Shown here piece after piece: positions 31,407-42,262 of a stretch of 64,000 bases of DNA. The notes beneath the pieces were generated by a model. The model saw only the letters and a program-made list of their open reading frames with translations, did no database searches and had not been told where the DNA came from. Origin of the DNA: Mycobacterium aquaticum (GTDB lineage Bacteria; Actinomycetota; Actinomycetes; Mycobacteriales; Mycobacteriaceae); NCBI RefSeq assembly GCF_002086485.1, contig NZ_MVHF01000005.1:1-64000 (forward strand), given 5' to 3'. The first letter of the stretch is position 1, and the number at the start of each line of letters is the position of its first letter. The position numbers and the translations under genes were made by a program.

Positions 31407-32566
31407 CGTTCACTGTCGCCGATGTCGGTTATCTGCGGTCGCGCGAGGGTCGGCTGGCTCTCGCCGCGGCCGCAGAGCTGACTTTGGCGGCCGCCGCCCT
31501 GGTCGGTGACATCGCCTCTCTCCGCACACAATTCGGTGACCGGGCGGCGGTGCTGGTGGAGACCGTGCAGTTGCGCCGTCGGGCCGCGGCCAAATTCGAC
31601 GACCCGGCGCACTGGCTGTTCACCGACGAGGCGCTACAGCAGGCCACCGCGGCGCCCGTGGCTGCGCACCGCGCCCGCCGACTGGCCGGAGCCCGGGTGC
31701 ACGACGCGACCTGCTCGATCGGCAGTGAGCTTGTGGCACTGCAAAATTCGGCCGCCGAATTGGTGGGCAGCGATCTCGACCCGGTACGGCTGGCGATGGC
31801 CGCCAACAACGTGCCCGGTGTGCCGCTGTGCCGGGCCGACGCATTGCGGCCCGTCACCCGCGACGCCGTGGTGATCCTCGACCCGGCCCGGCGCCAGGGT
31901 GGCCGGCGACGGTTCGACCCGCGCGCCTACACGCCCGCGCTGGACGCTGTGCTGGACGTCTACCGCGATCGCGATACGGTCGTAAAGTGCGCTCCCGGAA
32001 TCGATTTCGACGAACTCGTCAAGATGGGGTTCGAGGGCGAGATCGAGGTCACCTCGCTGGCCGGGGGAGTGCGTGAAGCATGCCTGTGGTCATCAGGGCT
32101 GGGCGAACCCGGCGTACGGCGGCGAGCCACCATGCTCGATCGTGAAGAACAGATCACCGACGCCGAGCCCGACGACTGCCCGGTGGCGGCCGCCGGGCGG
32201 TGGATCATCGACCCCGACGGCGCCGTGGTGCGAGCCGGACTGGTCCGGCACTATGCGGCCCGGCACGGTCTGTGGCAGCTCGACCCGGACATCGCCTACC
32301 TCTCGGGTGACGAATTGCCCGCCGGGCTGCGCGGGTTCGAGGTGCTCGAACAGCTCGGGTATCACGAGCGTCGACTGCGCGAGGTGCTGGCGGCACGGTC
32401 GGTCGGTGCCGTCGAAATCCTGGTTCGCGGCGTGAACGTGGACCCAGATGTGTTGCGGCGACGGCTGCGTTTGCGCGGCTCGGAGCAACTATCCGTGGTC
32501 ATCACCCGGCTGGGATCGGGCGCCGCGAGCACCGCGACGGCGTTCGTTTGTCGGCCGTCGCGGTGA
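31340..32566 (+). CDS. Methyltransferase with THUMP-like domain (Rv3037c-like)
   Basis: The conserved part, about 386 aa, begins near 31409 (FTVADVGYLRSREGR) and includes motif I-like HDATCSIGSELVAL, the acidic GSDLDPVRLAMAANN, and the catalytic-loop-like LDPARRQGGRR, with a C-terminal THUMP-like domain. Such proteins are RNA-guanine methyltransferase relatives. No ATG, GTG or TTG lies at the natural start; GTG 31340, inside the preceding gene, is the nearest upstream, so the start is uncertain. M. tuberculosis Rv3037c occupies the same position. Confidence 0.8.
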   Translation: MAPRCAKGLVLQRDGHRGQAVVAFTVADVGYLRSREGRLALAAAAELTLAAAALVGDIASLRTQFGDRAAVLVETVQLRRRAAAKFDDPAHWLFTDEALQQATAAPVAAHRARRLAGARVHDATCSIGSELVALQNSAAELVGSDLDPVRLAMAANNVPGVPLCRADALRPVTRDAVVILDPARRQGGRRRFDPRAYTPALDAVLDVYRDRDTVVKCAPGIDFDELVKMGFEGEIEVTSLAGGVREACLWSSGLGEPGVRRRATMLDREEQITDAEPDDCPVAAAGRWIIDPDGAVVRAGLVRHYAARHGLWQLDPDIAYLSGDELPAGLRGFEVLEQLGYHERRLREVLAARSVGAVEILVRGVNVDPDVLRRRLRLRGSEQLSVVITRLGSGAASTATAFVCRPSR

Positions 32567-32641
32567 CTGCCACGTACCCTGTGGTTGACGCGCCGGAGTC
32601 GGAGCCGGCCTCTAGTTGATCGCCTGCGAGGACGACTGACA

Positions 32642-33331
32642 ATGCGATTTCCCCCTGTAGTGGCCGCTTTGGCCGCCGGTGTGCTGGTGGGCTGGCTCTC
32701 CATGCCACTGGCGACCGCCCAGAACGCGTGCGCCGATCTGGGCGGCACCATCGGCCTGGACCTGAACTGCACCGTGCACACCGCCAACGCGTCGTACACG
32801 CTCGATTACACGTTTCCCGTCGACTATCCCGACCAGCAGCCCCTCACGGACTACCTGACGCAGACCCGGGACGGATTCGTCAACGTCTCGCAGATGCCCG
32901 GGTCACGCGATCAGCCGTATGTGCTGGACGCCAGGGGAACCCGGTACACCTCGGGGCTGCCGCCCCGCACGCAGAGCCTGGTGTTCGAGGTATATCAGAA
33001 TGTCGGTGGAGCGCATCCCCAGACCTGGTACAAGGCGTTCAACTACAACCTCGCGACCCGCGCGCCCATCACGTTCGACACGCTGTTCAAGCCGGGCAGC
33101 AAGCCGCTGGACGTGATCTTCCCGATCGTGCAACGCCAACTGCAGAAGCAGTCCGGCGTGGAGCAGGCGGTGCCGTCCAGTGCCGGGCTCGACCCGACGC
33201 ACTACCAGAACTTCGCGATCACCGACGACGCGGTGATCTTCTTCTTCGGCCAGGGCGAACTGTTCGCCGAGACGGCCGGTGCCACCCAGGCGTCGGTGCC
33301 GCGAGATGCGTTGGCGGCCTTGCTGGCCTGA
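32642..33331 (+). CDS. Secreted RsiV/DUF3298-domain protein (TB22.2-like, Rv3036c)
   Basis: 229 aa. A Sec signal peptide covers residues 1-27 (cleavage near ATAQNA), followed by two cysteines (NACADL, LNCTVH) and a DUF3298/RsiV-type domain with KAFNYNLATRAPITFDTLFKPG and FAITDDAVIFFFGQGEL. Similar mycobacterial secreted antigens include TB22.2 and the MPT64 group. Function outside the cell is unknown. GAGG precedes ATG 32642; the frame is open a little further upstream. Confidence 0.88.
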   Translation: MRFPPVVAALAAGVLVGWLSMPLATAQNACADLGGTIGLDLNCTVHTANASYTLDYTFPVDYPDQQPLTDYLTQTRDGFVNVSQMPGSRDQPYVLDARGTRYTSGLPPRTQSLVFEVYQNVGGAHPQTWYKAFNYNLATRAPITFDTLFKPGSKPLDVIFPIVQRQLQKQSGVEQAVPSSAGLDPTHYQNFAITDDAVIFFFGQGELFAETAGATQASVPRDALAALLA

Positions 33332-33343
33332 CCGCGGGCCCGG

Positions 33344-34627
33344 TCAGGCCGGGGCGAAGCCGTACACCTGACCGTCGCTGGTCGCGGCGACCACCCGCCG
33401 GTCGTGGCCGATGGAGACACCGACCGGCCAGCCCGTGGCCTCCGGCAGCGGATAGCTGTTGAGGGTGTGCCCGTCGCTGGTGTCGAACACCAGCAGGGTC
33501 TGGCCGTGCCCGCCCTCGCGCGCCACGGTGTAGCCGAGGCCCGCGGCCCGGCTCGTGGTCGTCAGTGGCGTGACGTCATCGCGCGTCCACACGACATCGC
33601 CCTTGTCACCGTTGTCGCGCACGGCCACCAGCTTGGCGTCGGGTCCGCCGCCGGCCACGATGAGGCCGTTGGGCGACACAGAAGGCGGTGTCTGGGCCAG
33701 AAAGTTCAGCGGTACCGACCATTTGGCCTTGCCGTCGGCGGTGTTGATCGCCCAGAGGCGTTGATCGCGGCCGTTGACGTAGGCCGTCGCGCCATCCGCG
33801 GACAGCACCGGGCTGGCCAGCGGGCCCTGGCCCACCGCAGTGCTGGTCCACTCGCGGTTGAGCATCGGTGTCTGATTCGGGCGGTACCGCAGGCCGACCA
33901 GGACCGGGCTTTCGGCGCCCGGCTCCCACAGGTTCAGCACCACGATGTTGGTGGCTTTGGAGAATGCGGGCGCAGCCGCCACCGGGCAGCCGCGCCGGCC
34001 CTGCGCGCAGTCGCTCAGTCCGCGCTGCGAATCGGTCGGATCGACGCCGGTGACCAGGTCGAGCGGCGTGCCGACCACGGTGCCGCGGTGTGCGTCGAAC
34101 ACCAGGACCTGCCCCAGGTGGGTCACCACGAGCAGTTGGCCGTCGTCGAGCAGGCGCGGGGTGGTGGGCATACCGATCACCGGCTGGCGCCAGCGGATCC
34201 ACTGTGTCGGCGGGTACGACAGCATGGTGCCGGGTTGGCCGACATAGAGGTTGTCGAAGCCGTCGAAGAGCGCGCTGGACCAGCCGCCGCCCAGCACCAG
34301 CCGGGTGCACCAGCGCTGGCGTGCGTTGTTGTCGGACTCCCACACCATCAACGAGCACCCGCCTGCGGTCTGGGCGTTGGCAGCGAGGTAGCCGGTCGCC
34401 CCCAGCGCCACCTGAGCACCCAGGGAACCCTTGACCGAGCGGCTCCACGCCGGCTTCAACGCGTCGGCCCCGTGCACGGCGCTGTAGCTGCTGTTGGCGG
34501 CATCGCCGTATTGCGCGGACCACCCTGCTGCAGGGTGCGCGTCGACCCATGAGTCGGTGTTCTCACATCCGGTGAGCACGCCGGTGAGCAGCGCCGCTAC
34601 CGCCAGCGCAAGGTATCGGCGGATCAC
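33344..34627 (-). CDS. Lipoprotein with PQQ-like beta-propeller (Rv3035)
   Basis: 427 aa from GTG 34627 (AAAGGAC five bases upstream). Signal peptide with lipobox LTGC near residue 21, then repeated beta-propeller blades with endings such as GKAKWSVPL, VLVFDAHRGTVVG and RLWAINTADG. BamB-like and PQQ-type propellers act as scaffolds at the envelope. It converges with the TB22.2-like gene and is divergent from the acyltransferase gene. Matches Rv3035. Confidence 0.87.
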   Translation of the reverse strand: MIRRYLALAVAALLTGVLTGCENTDSWVDAHPAAGWSAQYGDAANSSYSAVHGADALKPAWSRSVKGSLGAQVALGATGYLAANAQTAGGCSLMVWESDNNARQRWCTRLVLGGGWSSALFDGFDNLYVGQPGTMLSYPPTQWIRWRQPVIGMPTTPRLLDDGQLLVVTHLGQVLVFDAHRGTVVGTPLDLVTGVDPTDSQRGLSDCAQGRRGCPVAAAPAFSKATNIVVLNLWEPGAESPVLVGLRYRPNQTPMLNREWTSTAVGQGPLASPVLSADGATAYVNGRDQRLWAINTADGKAKWSVPLNFLAQTPPSVSPNGLIVAGGGPDAKLVAVRDNGDKGDVVWTRDDVTPLTTTSRAAGLGYTVAREGGHGQTLLVFDTSDGHTLNSYPLPEATGWPVGVSIGHDRRVVAATSDGQVYGFAPA

Positions 34628-34688
34628 GGTGTCCTTTCGTCGGAGCCCGGACGGGTCGGCACGGAACCTTCGCTGCACCCGGTCGGCA

Positions 34689-34730
34689 CATGTGGTTCGC
34701 GCATGTGGTCAAGCTGAGGGTAACCGTTAC
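34689..34730. promoter_or_regulatory. Repeats in the Rv3035/Rv3034c divergent promoter region
   Basis: CATGTGGT occurs twice (34689-34696, 34702-34709; 13-bp period), and a near-palindrome GTAACCGTTAC follows at 34720-34730. The 171-bp region separates the beta-propeller lipoprotein gene from the divergent acyltransferase gene. These could be regulator sites, but no cognate factor can be named. Confidence 0.3.
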
Positions 34731-34798
34731 GAATGTGAGGGGGCAGGAGCGGAGCGACCCCGAATTCGGTCGAGGCCGCTCGCGTAGGCTTTCGGGCC

Positions 34799-35539
34799 AT
34801 GACGACGATGTGGGGCGCCCCGATACACAAGCGCTGGCGGGGCTCCCGCCTGCGCGATCCTCGGCAGGCCAACTTCCTCACCATGGACTCGCTCAGATGG
34901 GTCATCGCCAACCGCGCCTACACGCCCTGGTACCTGGTCCGGTACTGGCGGCTGCTCAAGTTCAAGCTGGCCAATCCGCACATCATCACCCGCGGCATGG
35001 TGTTCCTCGGCAAGGGCGTCGAGATCCAGTGCACCCCGGAGCTGGCCCAGATGGAGATCGGCCGCTGGGTGCACATCGGTGACAAGAACACCATCCGGTG
35101 CCACGAGGGCTCGCTGCGGATCGGCGACAAGGTGGTGCTGGGACGCGACAACGTCATCAACACCTACCTCGACATCGAGCTCGGCGAGTCCGCCCTGATG
35201 GCCGACTGGTGCTACGTCTGCGACTTCGACCACAAGATGGACAGCATCGAGCTGCCGATCAAAGACCAGGGCATCATCAAGAGCCCCGTGCGCATCGGCC
35301 CCGACACCTGGATCGCGGCCAAGGTCACGGTCCTGCGCGGCACCACGATCGGCCGCGGCTGCGTGCTGGGCGCGCACGCCGTGGTCAAAGGCGACATCCC
35401 GGACTATTCGATCGCCGTCGGGTCGCCGGCCAAGGTGGTCAAGAACCGCAAGCTGGCCTGGGACACCTCGGCGGCACAGCGGGCCGAACTGGCTGCCGCG
35501 CTGGCCGATATCGAGCGCAAGAAGGCCGCGAGCAACTGA
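34799..35539 (+). CDS. Left-handed beta-helix (hexapeptide) acyltransferase (Rv3034c-like)
   Basis: 246 aa with hexapeptide repeats over residues 60-205 ([77 protein letters not shown]), characteristic of maltose/galactoside O-acetyltransferase-like trimers. Rv3034c lies in the methylglucose lipopolysaccharide gene cluster and is suggested to acylate that polymer. No transmembrane segment. The stop overlaps the next gene. Confidence 0.9.
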   Translation: MTTMWGAPIHKRWRGSRLRDPRQANFLTMDSLRWVIANRAYTPWYLVRYWRLLKFKLANPHIITRGMVFLGKGVEIQCTPELAQMEIGRWVHIGDKNTIRCHEGSLRIGDKVVLGRDNVINTYLDIELGESALMADWCYVCDFDHKMDSIELPIKDQGIIKSPVRIGPDTWIAAKVTVLRGTTIGRGCVLGAHAVVKGDIPDYSIAVGSPAKVVKNRKLAWDTSAAQRAELAAALADIERKKAASN

Positions 35540-35919
35540 ACGAGCCGGCGGAGGGCGCAGGCTCCTGTTCGGGCGAGGAACAGGAGCTTGTCGATTACCG
35601 CTTCACACTCGCCAACGAGCGGACGTTCCTGGCGTGGCAGCGCACGGCGCTCGGCCTGCTGGCCGCTGCGGTCGCCGTCATCCAGTTCGTGCCCGAGCTG
35701 GGCGTCCCCGAGGCGCGTCATGTCCTGGGCCTGGCGCTGACGGTGCTGGCGACGCTGACCTCCGGGGTCGGCCTGTGGCGCTGGCGGCAGGTCGAGCGGG
35801 CGATGCGGACCGGGACGTCTTTGCCCCGCCATCCGACGCCGGCCTACCTTGCGGTCGGCCTGTGCTTGATCGGCGTGCTGATCCTGATCATCGCCATCGT
35901 CCGGATGGCCTCCGGTTGA
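35536..35919 (+). CDS. DUF202/YidH-type membrane protein 1
   Basis: About 127 aa. DUF202 signature [22 protein letters not shown] near residues 25-46, then three transmembrane helices (about 40-56, 68-88, 105-124). No ATG, GTG or TTG is in frame before the motif; the best start is CTG 35536, which overlaps the acyltransferase stop (CTGA) with AAGAAGG about 11 bases upstream. Function of DUF202 is unknown. Paired with a second DUF202 gene. Confidence 0.78.
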   Translation: MNEPAEGAGSCSGEEQELVDYRFTLANERTFLAWQRTALGLLAAAVAVIQFVPELGVPEARHVLGLALTVLATLTSGVGLWRWRQVERAMRTGTSLPRHPTPAYLAVGLCLIGVLILIIAIVRMASG

Positions 35920-36230
35920 GGGTTTTCGAACGGGGCCTGCAGGCCGAGCGGACCTCACTGTCGTGGACCCGCACGGCCTTCGCCGTGCTGGGCAACGGTG
36001 CCCTGCTCATGCTTCACGACATTGCCGACCACAAGGCCGGATTCGGTTTGGTGGCAGCGGGTGTCGCGGTCGCGGTGGCGCTCCTGGTCTACCTGGTGGG
36101 CTTGCGCAGACAGCGCGTTCTGGCGCGCGACCCGCTGCCGGACCGGATCACCCCATCGCCCGACGTGTATGTGGTGACGGTGAGCGTGCTCATTCTCACT
36201 GTGGTTTCGGTGCTGACGCTGCCGCTCTAG
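35916..36230 (+). CDS. DUF202-type membrane protein 2
   Basis: 104 aa from TTG 35916, overlapping the previous stop (TTGA). The DUF202 motif [22 protein letters not shown] spans residues 10-31 and three hydrophobic helices follow. The two proteins are probably made together and may form a heteromer. Its stop overlaps the stop of the convergent decarboxylase gene by four bases. Confidence 0.82.
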   Translation: MRVFERGLQAERTSLSWTRTAFAVLGNGALLMLHDIADHKAGFGLVAAGVAVAVALLVYLVGLRRQRVLARDPLPDRITPSPDVYVVTVSVLILTVVSVLTLPL

Positions 36231-37495
36231 ACATCCCGGGACAGCAGGTCGGACCAAGTGTCGCGGCGGACCACGAGGCGCGCGGCGCCGTCGGCTGCGA
36301 AGACCACCGGTATCCGGCGGGCCCCGTTGTACTGATTGGACATCGTGTAGCAGTACGCGCCGGTCACCGGCACGGCGAGCAGGTCGCCGACCCGCGGATC
36401 CTGAAGCGGCACAGACGGGATGAGCTGGTCACCGGATTCGCAGTGTCGACCCACCAGGCTGACCTGGCCACCGCCGCCGACGCGGTCCGCCAGGGTCGCC
36501 TCGAACCGCTGTCCGTACAGGGACACCTCGAGGTTGTCGCCCATCCCGCCATCCACCGCGACGTGAGTGATCGGACCGTGCTTGACGGTGGTGACGCGGT
36601 AGAGCGTGCAGGCGCTCGCCGCGACCATGCTGCGGCCGGGTTCGACGATGATGCGGCTGTCCGCCGGGAGAAGCGCCCGGGCTTGCCCAGCCATCGCCTC
36701 GGCGTACTCGGCGACGCTGGGCGGGTGCTCGTCGTAGGTGTACCGCACCCCGAGCCCACCGCCGAGGTCGTAGGTCTCGAATTCGCCCAATGCCGCGATC
36801 GGGGCCACCGCTGCGGCGAGTTGTTCGGCCGAGAGCAGCTGAGATCCGACGTGCGTGTGCACTCCTGCGCAGTGCAGCATCGCGCTGTGCTCGATGCGGG
36901 AGATGGCGCGGCGGGCGTCTTCGGGCAGCAGGCCGAACTTGGAGCCGACGTGGCCGGTGGCCACCGATGCGTGGGTCTCGGCGGTCACGCCGGGGATCAC
37001 CCGGACCAGGCACGCTTGGACCTGACCGCGCGGCACCAACCGTTCCAGTCGGTCGAGGTCGTCGAAATTGTCGACTACCACCAGGCCGACGCCGTGGTGG
37101 ATGGCCAACTGCAGTTCCTCGTCGGTCTTGGCGTTGCCGTGCAGCACCATCCGGCGCGGGTCCGCGCCTGCGGCAACGGCAGTGACGATCTCGCCGCCAC
37201 CGGCGACGTCGAGGTGCAGACCCTCCTCGGCCATCACTCGCTGGATTGCGGTGCACGGAAAGGACTTCGACGCGAACGCGACGTCGGTCCGCGGCCAGCG
37301 GCTGCGGAATTCACTCAGGTATTCGCGGGCACGGCGCCGTAGCGCGGTTTCGGCCACCACCATCGTCGGCGTCCCGAACTCGGCCGCGATGTCATCGAGC
37401 CGACAGCCGCCGACGGTGAGCATACCGTCGGCGGCCACCCTGGATCCCGCCGGGAAAAGCTCGAGAACGGCTGTGTCATAACCGATTTCGGGCAC
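36227..37495 (-). CDS. Diaminopimelate decarboxylase-like PLP enzyme (fold III)
   Basis: 422 aa. PLP lysine in FASKSFPC near residue 76, glycine-rich phosphate site in LGGGLGVRY, EPGRSMVA, and the active-site Cys/Tyr motifs HCESGD and GAYCYTMSNQYN, all as in DapDC (LysA) enzymes that decarboxylate a D-configured amino acid centre. Its place at the end of a catabolic operon suggests a specialised decarboxylase rather than the housekeeping LysA. GTG 37495 overlaps the NagB-like gene by 20 bp. Confidence 0.85.
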   Translation of the reverse strand: MPEIGYDTAVLELFPAGSRVAADGMLTVGGCRLDDIAAEFGTPTMVVAETALRRRAREYLSEFRSRWPRTDVAFASKSFPCTAIQRVMAEEGLHLDVAGGGEIVTAVAAGADPRRMVLHGNAKTDEELQLAIHHGVGLVVVDNFDDLDRLERLVPRGQVQACLVRVIPGVTAETHASVATGHVGSKFGLLPEDARRAISRIEHSAMLHCAGVHTHVGSQLLSAEQLAAAVAPIAALGEFETYDLGGGLGVRYTYDEHPPSVAEYAEAMAGQARALLPADSRIIVEPGRSMVAASACTLYRVTTVKHGPITHVAVDGGMGDNLEVSLYGQRFEATLADRVGGGGQVSLVGRHCESGDQLIPSVPLQDPRVGDLLAVPVTGAYCYTMSNQYNGARRIPVVFAADGAARLVVRRDTWSDLLSRDV

Positions 37496-38249
37496 GCGTC
37501 TCCAATCGGTCGGGCAGTTCGGTGGCCGCGGATCGGTCCGCGATCACGGTCACTGCCGGATGCCGCTGCAGCACCGACGCGGGCACTTCGGTGCTGACCG
37601 GGCCTGCCAGTGCCGCGGCCAGCGCAGCTGCTTTTTCGGGGCCGCGAGCCAGCAGCACCACCGCACGGGCGCGGCAGATGGTGGCAAGCCCCTGGGTGAT
37701 CGCATCATGGGGCACTTCGGATCTGCTGTCGAAGAACCGCGCATTGTCACTGCGGGTCTGTCCCGACAACGCGACGACGCGGGTGGTGGAATCGAGCGGG
37801 GATCCCGGCTCGTTGAAGGCCAGATGGCCGTTGCTTCCGATACCGGCGATCTGGACGTCGACGCCGCCGAGGTCATCGATGCGCTGCTCATATGCTTCGG
37901 CTTCGGCATTGGGATCGGGCGCCAGTCCGTCGGGTACCAGGACATTGTCGGCAGCGATACCCAGCGGCACGGCCACGTGGGTGTGCACGTACGCGGAATA
38001 GCTGAGGCAGTCCTGTGCGCCCAGGCCGACGTATTCATCGAGGGCGATCAAATATGCTGCGCTGAGGTCGATTTCGCCGCGTTGCGCCCGGCGGGCAAGC
38101 TCGGCGTACAGCGGCATCGGGGTGCCGCCGGTCGCGATGCCGAGTCTCGGTTCGTCGGCAGGGAGGAGCCCGAGCACGACATCGGCAGCCGCGGTGCCGA
38201 ATTCGTCGTCATCGACCACCAACACTCGGGCGGTGGGGGACATGGTCAC
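37476..38249 (-). CDS. nagB: Glucosamine-6-phosphate deaminase family protein
   Basis: 257 aa with NagB motifs: ATGGTPMPLY (phosphate binding, near residue 39), ALDEYVGL with the ring-opening/deamination acid near 71, and GIGSNGHLAFNEPGS near 138 with the catalytic His; the Asn form of this loop is the one seen in Bacillus enzymes. It would turn an amino-sugar phosphate into a keto-sugar phosphate plus ammonia. GTG 38249 overlaps the kinase stop; ATG 38243 is also possible. The actual substrate may not be glucosamine-6-phosphate. Confidence 0.85.
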   Translation of the reverse strand: MTMSPTARVLVVDDDEFGTAAADVVLGLLPADEPRLGIATGGTPMPLYAELARRAQRGEIDLSAAYLIALDEYVGLGAQDCLSYSAYVHTHVAVPLGIAADNVLVPDGLAPDPNAEAEAYEQRIDDLGGVDVQIAGIGSNGHLAFNEPGSPLDSTTRVVALSGQTRSDNARFFDSRSEVPHDAITQGLATICRARAVVLLARGPEKAAALAAALAGPVSTEVPASVLQRHPAVTVIADRSAATELPDRLETRARNRL

Positions 38250-39678
38250 AGTTCGACACCTCCGAGTGCGATGCGCAATGAGTCATGACGGTTCGACGTA
38301 CGCTGCCACCAGGCAGCCTGTGCCGGTCGCGGCGTGACGCGATGCAGTTGCGGCGCATGGTTGATCGGCCGACCGAGAGCCTGGGCGGCGAACAGTGCGG
38401 CGCCGATCGCGGAGTGATCCCGGCTGGCACGGTCCACCAGTACGTCCCTGTCGGTGGCATCGGCGAGGTCCTGCCACAGCAGGGGGCTGGCGGCCGCCCC
38501 GCCGCCGAGCAACACCGGTCCGCGTCGGCCGGTGGCCGTCTCGGCGATCGCGATCGCCCTGCGCAGTTCCACGACCACCCCGGTCAGCAGCGCCCGCCCG
38601 ACATGACCGGCGCCCATGGACAGGTCGAGCCCGTGCAGCGTGCCGCTCAGCTCGGGATCCCACAGGGCCCCTTGCTCGCCCGGGGTGAGGTAGGGCAGGA
38701 AGATCGGCGCGTCCCCGAGCGCGACGGTGCCTGCCGCGTCCAGCAGCTCGGCCGGGCCGGACAAGCCGAGGAGCCGAGCGACACCGCCGAACGCCGAGCC
38801 GACGGCCAGAACATCCATCTCCAAGCCCCATCCGGCGCCGGCAAGCGGGGTGATCAGGTAGCGGCTCCGGGTATCTCGCACTGCGTGGTCCGAAATGCCC
38901 AGTACCACCGCGCTTGTCCCGGCGATGACCGCGACGTCGCCGTGCGTGCGCGCACCGATGGCGAACGCGCCGAGCACCGAGTCGGCCGCGCCGAGCACCA
39001 CTGGCACCTCGGCGGTGACGCCCAACGCTGCGCGCCAGTGCGCTGACAGCGGCGCGATGGTGTCCGAGGGCGCGACCGCAGGCAGCCCCGGAACCTCTGC
39101 CGCGACCATCAATTCGGGGTCCCAGGCGTACCGGTCGAGGTCGAAGACCCCGGTCCCGGCAGCGGTGCTGGGATCGGTCAGCAGCTCGCCGGTGAGCTCT
39201 GCGTAGAGCACATCCTTGGCCGCTGCCGCCAGCACGCCGCCCTGGCCCCGCCGGTCGAGCCTCCGATGCATGGGCGCCAGATAGCGACCGTCGACGCGTT
39301 GTCCGGTGAGCTGGTAGAGCCGCTCGTCGCCGACCTCGGCCCGCAGCAGTTCGGCCTCGGGCTCGGCGCGGCCGTCCTCCCAGGTGATGGCCGGCCCGCT
39401 CGGTGCGCCCCTGGCATCGAGTGCGACCAGGGTGGGCAGCATCGCCGACAGGCCGATACCCGACCAGTGTTCGGCAGGCACGGTGGCCGCGACCTCGTTC
39501 AGCGTGGCCGCCAACGCGGCCCACCAGTCCTGTGGATTCTGTTCGGCGGCAAGAGGTTCCGGTCTGGCCGTCGGGTAGTCACCGCGAGCGCAGGCGCAGA
39601 CCGCACCGTCGGGGCCGATCGCGACGACTTTCAGCGACGACGTGCCGAGGTCGACCCCGATGTGCACCCGCTCAGCGT

Positions 39679-39682
<4 letters not shown>
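38246..39682 (-). CDS. FGGY-family carbohydrate kinase
   Basis: 478 aa. Domain I has the phosphate motif GVDLGTSSLKVVAIG near residue 9; domain II has VIAGTSAVVLG near 255 and LLGGGAAASPLLWQDLAD near 408. Xylulokinase-like, so it should phosphorylate a ketose, polyol or sugar derivative. GTG 39682 overlaps the aminotransferase stop and its own stop overlaps nagB, tying kinase, aminotransferase and deaminase in one pathway. Confidence 0.88.
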
Positions 39683-41043
<1,361 letters not shown>

Positions 41044-41071
41044 TGTTTTCCTTGGTTTCTCGGTGATGGGA

Positions 41072-42262
41072 TCAGGATGGGGAGGTGGCCGGTTCCGGGA
41101 CACCGATGAGGGTGACCACGGTGCGCCGTAGGATCTCGGCCGTCGCGATCACGTCGGGGATCGACACCCATTCCTCGGCGGCGTGATAGTTGCCCCCTTC
41201 GGGACCGAACAGCACGGTGGGAATCCCGGCGCTCTGCAGCAGTGCTGCGTCGGTCCAGGCATTGAGGCCGGTGATCTGGGCCCTGGTTCCGTTGACGGCC
41301 TCGGTGGCGTCGGCCAGGGCCGCCAGCAGGGCGTCGTTGCCTGCACCGGTGAACGGGTCCCGGTCCAGTCGCACCCGGACCTCGCCGCGGAACCGCGGCT
41401 CGACCGCCTTGACCTCATCAAAGATCGCCTCGATCTCGGCAACCCGGTCGGCCAGCGTCTCGCCGGGTTGCGTGCCGATCTCGATGCCGAGGACCACCTC
41501 GGCCGGGTAGGTGGCGTAGTCGGTACCGCCGGCAATGGTGCCGGTGTGGAACACCGTGCGCCCGTTGCGCGGATCGGGGTTGGGCTTCCAGCGGGTCTCG
41601 TCGAGCCGATGCAACCGCGTGATGACCTCAGCCATGTGCACGATGGCGTCGACACCCTTGTCCGGTGCCGAACCGTGGGCGGGTTCGCCGAACACCACGA
41701 TGTCGATCCAGCCGAACCCCTGATGCTCACCGAAAATCAGGTGCGAGCCTTCGGGTTCGAGTTCGATCGCCAGGTCGATCTCGTCGGCGTGGTGCGCGAC
41801 GAGGTGTTCGGTACCGATGCTCACGCCTTCCTCGTCGATCGCCAACGCCACGAGCACGTTGCCTGCCAGCGGCGTTCCGCAGCGCACCAGTTCGGCGGCA
41901 GCCAGCATCGCGGCCGCGCAACCGCCTTTGTCGTCGGCCACTCCGACGCCGATCATGCGGTCACCGTCGACCACAGGGGTCAACGCGCGATCAGGCCAGG
42001 CCGCATAGCCCACGGTGTCGCTATGGGCGGTAAGGCAGATGGTGGGTCCGGGTGCGGTACCCCGCAGCCAGGCCAGCACGTTGGGACGGCCGGGCTCGAC
42101 ATCCTCCAGCGTGACGTCCAGGCCTGCCGAGGTCAGCCAGCGTTGCATGAACCTCGCGACCTCGCCCTCGCCGGCGCCTCCCGGGATGAGCCACGGTGTC
42201 ACAGAATCAATGCGGACCAGGCTGTCGAGCAGCTCGATCACTTCTTCCCGGCTGGCACTCAT
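41072..42262 (-). CDS. M20-family deacylase/peptidase (ArgE/DapE-like)
   Basis: 396 aa. Metal motifs: TAHSDTVG (H, D) near residue 78, GVGVADDKGG (bridging D) near 108, IDEEGVSIG (catalytic E and metal E) near 144, ELEPEGSH, and the final metal His in GGNYHAAEEW. The dimerisation/lid domain is in between (GEPAHGSAPDKGVDAI). It cleaves an N-acyl or peptide bond, and is probably the first cytosolic step after import. Overlaps the ATPase gene by ATGA. Confidence 0.88.
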   Translation of the reverse strand: MSASREEVIELLDSLVRIDSVTPWLIPGGAGEGEVARFMQRWLTSAGLDVTLEDVEPGRPNVLAWLRGTAPGPTICLTAHSDTVGYAAWPDRALTPVVDGDRMIGVGVADDKGGCAAAMLAAAELVRCGTPLAGNVLVALAIDEEGVSIGTEHLVAHHADEIDLAIELEPEGSHLIFGEHQGFGWIDIVVFGEPAHGSAPDKGVDAIVHMAEVITRLHRLDETRWKPNPDPRNGRTVFHTGTIAGGTDYATYPAEVVLGIEIGTQPGETLADRVAEIEAIFDEVKAVEPRFRGEVRVRLDRDPFTGAGNDALLAALADATEAVNGTRAQITGLNAWTDAALLQSAGIPTVLFGPEGGNYHAAEEWVSIPDVIATAEILRRTVVTLIGVPEPATSPS

